Made by a program: the position numbers and the translations under genes. The notes beneath the pieces are model-generated. The model saw only the letters and a program-made list of their open reading frames with translations, had not been told where the DNA came from and searched no databases. 64,000 nt of DNA from assembly GCF_032062135.1 (NCBI RefSeq), contig NC_092862.1:67602715-67666714 (forward strand). The letters are read 5' to 3'. This document shows, piece by piece, positions 56,956 through 64,000 of this stretch. Numbering within the stretch: the first letter of the stretch is position 1; the number at the start of each line of letters is the position of its first letter. This DNA is from Pyxicephalus adspersus. Its lineage: Eukaryota > Chordata > Amphibia > Anura > Pyxicephalidae.

Positions 56956-58074
56956 AGTAATTATGAGATTCTTAATTCACATGCACAAAATAAATTTGAA
57001 CTTTTTAAAACAACTTAAATGACATGTACCCTGCTATTCAGTGTATTTGCGTCTCTGCAAACAATGACCATAGTAAGATGTTGCCTATTTTTTAGATGAA
57101 TACTTTATGAAATAACCTTCTAAGCTGTCCTTTGTAAATAAAATCTGCAGCCCCCCAAAACAGTATACATTTTAATAATTATTTAACTTTTTCATTGACT
57201 TCTATGCATTTTGCTGAAATGTTTGCATTTTTATTGTTTAAGCTGTTTTCTCAAAGCACTTCAACAAAATGAAATTGTCTACTTCACTCCCTACTACTGA
57301 GCAGTGACTCTGCACCATCACCTTTTTACAGTGAGCAGGGAGATGGCACAAGAAGTAGTAATCCCAAGCTATAAATTAGTAGGTTGATTATCAAGGAAGA
57401 TATTGGTATTACCATGATATCTGGTCAAAATTACATATCCTGTGTAGGTAAATCAATAATTATCTTTTCATCTAAACCATTTATGTACCGGTAGTTGTTT
57501 CCTTGAGCTGAATTGCAAATGCTGCACCTGTACACGTTTTTTTTTTCAAATATCATTGCCTAATACATATAAATCAGTCTGTATTATTGATAATGGTTTT
57601 GAGTAATTTATATCAGATATTTTACATTTCAATATATTTAAATATTTAGCACTTTTACTGTCCTACGACCACATTACGACTGTCAGGCTACATTTTATTT
57701 GCCATTGTTCTAAAATTAAACTAGGAAACAACCAACTACATTTGAGCATGCAGAACTAAATAAGTCTGGATCTGTAGAGATGATGATGACATTTATTCTA
57801 TCCATGCAAGTCATTTCCCAGTTCTAATGTAAGCAAGGGTAACAGTCAATAATGAATAAGCTTTGTGGATCCATTCTTTCATTATGAAATTAGCCTATGC
57901 TAAGGAGCTGGGTGACACAGCTGCAGGAATTTGGCTACTGTAAGAAAAAAATACTGCCTAATCACTAACATTGGGAATTACCAGTTGTCTGTATCTGGGG
58001 TATCTTTGGTTTTGTTCAATTTTCACCAAGAGTGGAGGTTTAGGGCCATTTTTAGGGCCATTGTACAGTCAACC
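56956..58074. other. Non-coding DNA, nothing recognised
   Basis: AT-rich with no coding or clear repeat ends. Confidence 0.45.
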
Positions 58075-58740
58075 AATCCTTTTCAGCTGACCCCGTAAAT
58101 ATAGACCGCTTATTTTGTCCAGCAATGTCACTTGCAGTAGCAAGGAGAATAAGGAAATAGCAGCAGCCCCTGCTTCCCTTTAGCTGTGCAGTCTGATGTA
58201 ATTTATCAGCATCACAAGCTCATACTCCGAGGCTGGGCACAGGCTGGGCAACTTACTGTTGCTGACCATTGCCTTTTCCTGACCTATTGATTTTACACAG
58301 CCTGGACAGACCTTTTACCTATGTCCCTGACTCTGCTTGTGCTACTCCCTTTGTACCTCATCTGGTAGACTGATCGCCCGTGTATGACCTTGGGTTCATA
58401 CTCTTGCTTTGTAGATTTGGTTTGTAGAACTTTCCTAATCTGTGGGCCCCTGGTCCTCTGCCAGCCCATCCCCAGACATCATCCCTTGGGCATTAAATCC
58501 TGGGGGCAACCGTGTGTTGGGAGACGCAACCAGTCTCTCAAGGCTGTGTGAGGGCTTGCTAAAGGTGAAGACTGCAGCAGTAGATTGGGGGACTGGTGTC
58601 TGGTGATTACTGTTGCTGACCAGGGCCTTACACTCCTCTGGAGAAAGAACCGCACCCCAACCGCATTCTTGACAAAGCAGTTGGCAAACTCTGCGAATAA
58701 GAGCATAGTAGTTGAGGAGGGGCAGTTAGGAGTGACTTAC
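58075..58740 (+). repeat. Long interspersed repeat, copy A
   Basis: Phrases in fixed order are shared with the copy at 59860: CCCCTGCTTCCCTTTAG, CCCTTTGTACCTCATCTGG, CCTGGGGGCAACCG, GTGAAGACTGCAGCAGTAGA and CCAGGGCCTTACA. The fixed order over about 600 bp shows a single family, possibly an LTR or retroelement leader. No open frame or terminal TG...CA is identified. Confidence 0.7.
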
Positions 58741-58849
58741 AGCATTGTTTTTTAAACACTGCTCTTTGCCCTGATTATAGTTTTCAGGTAATCAGATAAA
58801 ATGATATATATATTGTTACAAGTTTAGATTTTATTGTGTTTTACTTAGC
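58741..58849. other. Short spacer
   Basis: AT-rich with no feature. Confidence 0.5.
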
Positions 58850-59250
58850 AGTTAAAATGTATATTAGCTTTATCGTGCTAGATTGCTTTCAAATTGTTTG
58901 TTTCCTGCAGCTGACATTCACGTAAGGTCATAATTTACCGACTCGGCAACGCTCCAATAAATTAAGAGGTATTCAAAGTGTTGTTTATTTTTAATTTGTG
59001 GAAAGTAGGTACTACTTGGCTGCAAATTAGTTTCTCATTTATCAGTGTTGTGCATAGCAAAATATGTGGTTTTCCCATCAGTCTAGCTCATGCTGTGCTA
59101 TGCCAGCTACCATGCTGCTTTAACTCTGAAAATAAATTCATAAAACCAGTCAGCTAGCAAGATTCCAGTAGGGCAGATGATTTGATTAGTTATTTAGTAA
59201 CTGTTTATTTGATGAGACATATGCAAGGTTCACACCCACTCTTATAAACG
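58850..59250. promoter_or_regulatory. Candidate conserved non-coding block between the two repeats
   Basis: Unique sequence with CTGCAGCTGACATTCACG, CAATAAATTAAGAGG, TGCAAATTAGTTTC (octamer-like and homeodomain-like) and GATTTGATTAGTTATTTAG. Having unique DNA of this texture between two copies of an interspersed repeat argues that it belongs to the host and not to the repeat. Confidence 0.3.
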
Positions 59251-59859
59251 TTAGGAAAGATAAAATTATTTTACACAATCATAATAATGATGGTAATAAT
59301 GAAAATAATAATGGTAGGAATATTTTCTTTGTCTAATCAGATGTTTATAGTATTATTTTCTGATGTATTTAGTATTCCTTTATTTTTTTTTAAAGTATAT
59401 GGTTAATAGTTGATGTTGATGTTTTCATCCTATAGGACCTAGGTACAACACATTACCTAAAAAGGCAGGGTCTATATAAATATATCAAAAAGCAGCTATC
59501 ATTTATTTTTAATTATTAAAGTACATCTAGTGTCAAACATTGCTTTCATTTTGTATATAGTAAAGAATGGTGAGGACCCCTGTCAGTTTTTTTTTTCCTC
59601 TCTGTGCAGTATGGAACTTCCCTTCCTGTTCTGTAGACTCAACAGGAAGTAAGAGGATATTATTCTACTGTTAGGTAAATCCCCTTTTAGGAAGTTGTTA
59701 CAGAAATAAGTGTTCCCATTGGAAGATTTCCCTTCTGTTTCTGTAGCAATGGAATCTCAGAATGTTTTCTCCTTCATGCAAACCATGACAAACCAAGAGA
59801 GTGTATCTCCCGAGGTCAGTATTAAAAGCCTATCTTGTTAGGAAATGCTCATCTGGCAG
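59251..59859. other. Non-coding DNA with a small hairpin-bearing repeat
   Basis: Near 59620 the arms CTTCCTGTT and AACAGGAAG flank CTGTAGACTC, followed at about 59690 by GGAAGTTGTTACAG and GATTTCCCTTCTG phrases. This looks like an interspersed repeat fragment. An imperfect AAT/ATG trinucleotide run lies at about 59280-59315. Confidence 0.4.
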
Positions 59860-60560
59860 ATGACCCCGTGTTGTCCCATCACAATATAAAACACTGTTTG
59901 TTCTGTCCAGAGATGTCATTTGCAACAACCAGGAGAACTAAGATAGCAGGAGCCCCTGCTTCCCTTTAGTCGTGCAGCCTGATAGATTTATGGCATCCCC
60001 AGCATCCATTGGTAGGCTGTGCACAACCGAAGGGGATTTTAGAGGCTGATCAGCTCCTGACTCAGTCCTGCATTCTCATTGGTTGCTGGGGCTTTATAGC
60101 CACTTTGCTTTCAGTCTTTTGTGCCTGTTATAGTGTCCCCTGGGGTTACCCGTGTTGGAGTGATTTTTGACTATTTTGTTACTGACCTGTGCCTGTTACT
60201 GACTTACTGTTGAACTCTGCATGGACCAACCTCTGCTTGTGACCCTGACTCTATTTGTGCCTTTCCCTTTGTACTTCGCTTGGTGGAATGATTTCCTGTG
60301 TTTTGACCTCGGCTTTTTTTTGGATTTCCTGACATTCTGTACTCAGTATTTGTGGCTCTGTACTCTGTATTACTGGGCTCCGGGTCAGCTGCCAGCCTAT
60401 TACCAGACACCATCCCCTGCACACCAAGTCCTGGGGGCAACCGAGTGGTGGGAGGCGCAACCTGTCTCCCGAGGCTGAGCGGGGCCTGATATAGGCGAAG
60501 ACTGCGGCATAGATTGGGGGATTAGTGTGTGGGGAATACTGGTATTGACCCGGGCCTTAC
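59860..60560 (+). repeat. Long interspersed repeat, copy B
   Basis: This is the more complete of the two copies. Landmarks in order are CATTTGCAACAACCAGGAGA, CCCCTGCTTCCCTTTAG, CTGACTCTATTTGTGCC, GGTGGAATGATTTCCTG, CCTGGGGGCAACCGAGTGG, GGCGAAGACTGCGGCATAG and CCGGGCCTTACATAA. It is GC-richer than its surroundings, and the open frames of 69-85 codons on both strands here are composition effects. Orientation is the same as copy A. Confidence 0.75.
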
Positions 60561-61309
60561 ATAAATGGTGTACTAATCACTTATTACTCCCTATTTATGA
60601 TAGAAGTTTTGACTTTAGATGCACTTTTCCTGCACTTTCAAAGGATGTACTGTACATATTCCTTCTCTGTGGTCCTCTGAGCAAATGCATATTATATACT
60701 GAAAACCCCAGGTGCAAGAAAAGAAACAGATGTGACTTGCCCTGCACTATAGGCTTGTCTATTCCTCTTGTAATGCACAGTGATCTTCGCAGTCTGCACA
60801 TACACATTTGTCTAATATAGCAGTAAATAGAGGTTGTGTGCAGAGCACATGTACAGCCAGCAGTTTGTAGGCAGTGGCTCAGGACAGGTCATCTCTACAC
60901 CTACAGTCTGTGCATTCAATAACGAGGTTGCATTTTCACAGTGTTCTAGTAAGAAGGCAAATGACACATGAACTGTAAAGCCGGCAAAATGATGGATTTA
61001 TCTTCTTGGCTTTACAGTTTGAAAAAAAAGTTAGTTGTGTCCTTACATGCCCCTTATCAAATTTTGATTTTAGTGGAGGAAATATTCAGTTTAGGAGGTT
61101 GTAAACATAAGATATCTTTAATGAAAGACGGCACAGCTTATAAAAGGTGTTACCATTTATTTTAAAACCAGTTCATATTACCAGATGCATATGTTTTACA
61201 CTCATAAAAATGTGTTATTGTTTAAATAAACTTTACTCTAAAAGCATCAATAGCCTAAGTGAGAACCTGGATTTCATATCAATGGCAAAGTATTTTTCCA
61301 AAACTGCAG
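60561..61309. other. Non-coding DNA, nothing recognised
   Basis: The 97-codon plus-strand and 70-codon minus-strand frames overlap and have no domain. Confidence 0.45.
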
Positions 61310-61740
61310 TTACGTTATCAGAGCCAAGAATGGGACCATGTTGCCAGATGCAGCCCTGTGCTTTCATTCAAGAATAGGACTATGGTACCAAAGCTGAACT
61401 ATGTTATCAGAATATATAAGGACAGCAGAAAGTACTAGATCCAGAGCCATGCTATTAGAGACTTTAAGGGGATAACATTACCATATCTAGGGCCATATTA
61501 GCAAAGCAAATTAAAGATCATTTTACCAGATCCATAACCATGGCAATATGGTATCAAAGTCTTGAATGGGACTATATTTCCTAATGTAGAACCATATATG
61601 CAGTGCTTAGAGAGAGACCATATTACTATATTCAAAACTGTGTTACCTGACCCAAGAATAAAGCTATTTTACCAAACCCAGAACCAAATACTTTTAGAGC
61701 CATAAATCAGATCATTTCATTAGAGCCATAATAATCTCAT
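61310..61740. repeat. Strongly degenerate minisatellite
   Basis: Variants of ACCATGTTACCAGATCCAGA appear again and again: GGACCATGTTGCCAGATGC, ACTATGTTATCAGAAT, GGCCATATTAGCAAAGC, CATTTTACCAGATCCATAACC, GACCATATTACTATATTC, TGTTACCTGACCCAAGAAT and TTTTACCAAACCCAGAACC. The basic unit is about 22-30 bp with extensive decay and insertions. Confidence 0.7.
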
Positions 61741-62005
61741 AGCACATTATTTAACAGCCATGGCTTTGAGCTCTGGGTGGGATATTGCTTCCAGCACTGG
61801 GTCCTTGTCATGCCCTTCCTCCTAACCATACCTCATATAATTACTCTCAGATTTCCACAGACCTTTTTAAACGTGGGTAACTTATTCTCTTTCAATATTT
61901 CTGCTGTGGTAGCCTGTGGCTGGGTGAAAAGACTGACTGCTGACAAAACACTAAAGAGGGGAAACTACCTGTTTGTTATTGGGAAAAAAGCACATGGCAA
62001 ACTAC

Positions 62006-62008
<3 letters not shown>

Positions 62009-62059
<51 letters not shown>
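62009..62059. repeat. (TA)n microsatellite, one interruption
   Basis: About 25 TA units with one CA interruption. Confidence 0.97.
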
Positions 62060-62876
62060 GGATTACCATTGGTGTAAGTCATTCATTGGGGTTTTACCTG
62101 GAAAAAAGATACACATTTAAGTTCCCTGAAATTTATGTATGCTACATGCAAATTTAAAATGAAGTAAATGTTATTCAATTGAAGTTTATAATCCCTAAAT
62201 ACTTTCTGCAAATTCTTTACTTGTTCAGTGGATTTCAAACAATTCAAACAAACATAATGTTACTAGCGTACCCTTTTATTGACATAAAAAATACCAACAA
62301 TACAGAAAGCTTGCCTTTGATGGAAAAATGTCATGTACAGCACACACAAAAAAGGTTAAGGTTTGACAGCACACAACAAATAACTATACAGATCTTTGTT
62401 TTTTTACCAACTGTAATTATCACAGATCTCCCACACATGCTGAAACAATGGTAGCTGAAAATAATAAGTTTCTGGTACAATTGTGAAGGATCACAAACAA
62501 TATCTACAAAACCTTTAGTACAAGAACATCTAAGATGAAATGTGTACATTCCTTTTTAGACAGTATTAAGTTCTTGAGCTGTACCGACGGTAACGACAGA
62601 AATGTGCATTGTCAGGAAGCAACACAGTCCATGATAACAGCACAAACTTCCATTTGTCACAATTCACTAAAGTAAAACTGTCACAAACCTGGGCAATGCA
62701 AACCCAAAATATAATAAAACAATGCATAAACAGAGATTGTTTGCAGTGTAAAATACATGTCAAAAAGATAGTTATATGCAAAACTCAACTTTTCATGTTC
62801 AGTTCTTTGTGGTCTATTTATACAGTACTGGTAAATTCACTATGTTACCTAATGGTCAGTGGTACCACCCATTGTA
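62060..62876. other. AT-rich non-coding DNA, nothing recognised
   Basis: Frames of 72-107 codons on both strands without domains. Confidence 0.45.
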
Positions 62877-62939
62877 AATATATATATATATATATATATA
62901 TACCGGTACATATTATACATATATATACATAATATATTA

Positions 62940-62971
<32 letters not shown>

Positions 62972-62981
62972 GTATATTTAT

Positions 62982-63029
<48 letters not shown>

Positions 63030-63075
63030 GTGAAGTAGTTGGGTGGAGGACATACACACACATATGTATATATAT
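62877..63075. repeat. TA-rich compound microsatellite island
   Basis: Several TA blocks (62877-62902, 62939-62961, 62986-63021) separated by ATAATAT-type spacers, ending with ACACACACATATG. The minus-strand 72-codon Tyr/Ile frame is an artefact of it. Confidence 0.95.
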
Positions 63076-63793
63076 GTACTTTTATATCTTAGTTTGTCAG
63101 TTAAAAAGACTATTCACTAGCATTGCATCTAGTTACTATGAACCTCTCTGTAGGAAGGGCCAAATTCATTTCAGATGGCCATTCATTTTTGGAAAAGTTG
63201 AAGTTAAATAGACAAGTATATTATTAAGGAACAATGATACCATGATAACAACACACAGATCTATTTATCACTCACTATTCACTGTCTACTATTGAGATAC
63301 TTGTTGGGATGTACTGAACAATAAGTAAAGGTGAGGTTGCTACTGTTGATAAAAGGATTTTATAAGAGCTATGTCAACACCTATTTATGTTTCTTTCACA
63401 CCTAGATGTGTCACATAAGAGACTATTGATCCAAACCAGTACTTCTCTATGTCTAATAACAGTATCAGATTAGATTGCCACGGATGTTGTAACAACACTC
63501 TTTTAAAAATTCAATATAATTTCAAATAACCCCTTCATGTCTTTAGGTATTAGGGGACTGTTGGGGGCTGTAAAAAGCAGAATAAAAGTGAAAGCTCATT
63601 TCAAATATCAGTTGTAAAAACAAAAAAAACAAAAAACAAGGAGCCAGATAAATGAAGATTGTTCTACAATTCACATTTCTTACTTATAGTAACTCATAGT
63701 AACTTGCTTCTGAGACTTATTACTAAATAATATGAAATGCCAGCTGGTAGCCAATTGTTTGCAACATACAATATTTTACCCAAGCATTTAAAG
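63076..63793. other. Non-coding DNA, nothing recognised
   Basis: No coding or repeat ends are visible before the hAT insertion. Confidence 0.45.
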
Positions 63794-63893
63794 CAGTGGT
63801 TGCCAACCTTTTGGATGCCACGGACCACTAATTTCACGAACTCTGTGTGTTACTCAAAGCGGAAGAAACTTTTCCACTGGATGGCAACCACTG
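63794..63893. mobile_element. 100-bp hAT miniature element with exact 8-bp duplication
   Basis: CAGTGGTTGCCAACCTTTTG at the left and GATGGCAACCACTG at the right are inverted repeats. The exact duplication ATTTAAAG lies at 63786-63793 and 63894-63901. It is non-coding and has the same terminus type as the ends at 39866 and 53816. Confidence 0.95.
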
Positions 63894-64000
63894 ATTTAAA
63901 GTGAAAACCTATCAGGGAGGGAATATTTCTATTACCATTGACAACCTGTATCTAATAAACACTGCTTACCTGGTTAGTGGTCTGATCCTCTGTCTTTTTT

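Noticed and set aside
58479..60478. Open frames of 69-85 codons in the long repeat
   Set aside because: They occur on opposite strands and at different places in the two copies, so no frame is preserved between copies.
1..64000. tRNA, rRNA, snRNA genes and bacterial operons
   Set aside because: No TPsiC-like GGTTCRANTCC box, cloverleaf pattern, ribosomal core sequence or tightly packed coding frames were seen.

Overview
The window looks like an AT-rich non-coding stretch of a vertebrate nuclear genome, most likely a frog. The reasons are long stop-dense DNA in all six frames, many (TA)n microsatellites, a 51-N assembly gap, and many non-autonomous DNA transposons of types abundant in anurans: TTAA-flanked piggyBac/Kolobok-like elements, hAT elements with 8-bp duplications, pogo/Tigger-like elements with TA duplications, and CpG-rich miniature elements ending in GCTGCGTACACAC. 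Decayed L1-like and L2/CR1-like LINE pieces are also present. The species assignment is inference from repeat types. I found no complete gene, tRNA, rRNA, CRISPR array or prokaryotic system. Nearly all open frames are chance ORFs or lie inside repeats.

Layout. 1-6.4 kb: unannotatable AT-rich DNA. 6.4-6.9 kb: a CpG-rich miniature element. 7.5-10.2 kb: repeat-free DNA with homeodomain- and POU-type motifs that looks like conserved non-coding sequence. 11.6-17.7 kb: two hAT copies, two adjacent miniature elements, a possible spliced exon at 14.3 kb, and short duplications. 18.7-23.1 kb: an interspersed repeat, two inverted-repeat elements and a 1.4-kb TTAA-flanked element containing a five-hairpin array. 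25.1-26.7 kb: a 1-kb palindrome-rich element beside a decayed Tc1 element. 28.7-35.9 kb: a candidate conserved block, an L2-like LINE 3' end, a hAT copy and a decayed L1 ORF2 on the minus strand. 38.0-39.9 kb: a second TTAA element, two pogo-like elements and a hAT end. 42.2-47.8 kb: two more miniature elements (one with a microsatellite and the gap), a minus-strand coding-like segment with a poly(A) tract, a degenerate tandem repeat, and a third TTAA element. 48-59 kb: candidate regulatory blocks with pogo and hAT insertions and a tandem repeat. 58-64 kb: two copies of one long repeat, a degenerate minisatellite, TA-rich tracts and a small hAT element.

No genes act together here. The plausible functions are cis-regulatory (7.5-10.2, 28.7, 48.2, 51.1 and 58.9 kb), as expected for a gene desert or large intron near a developmental gene. 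The two items most worth follow-up are the minus-strand segment at 44.5-45.1 kb (a terminal exon or a retrocopy) and the structured arrays inside the TTAA-element family and the 25-kb element.
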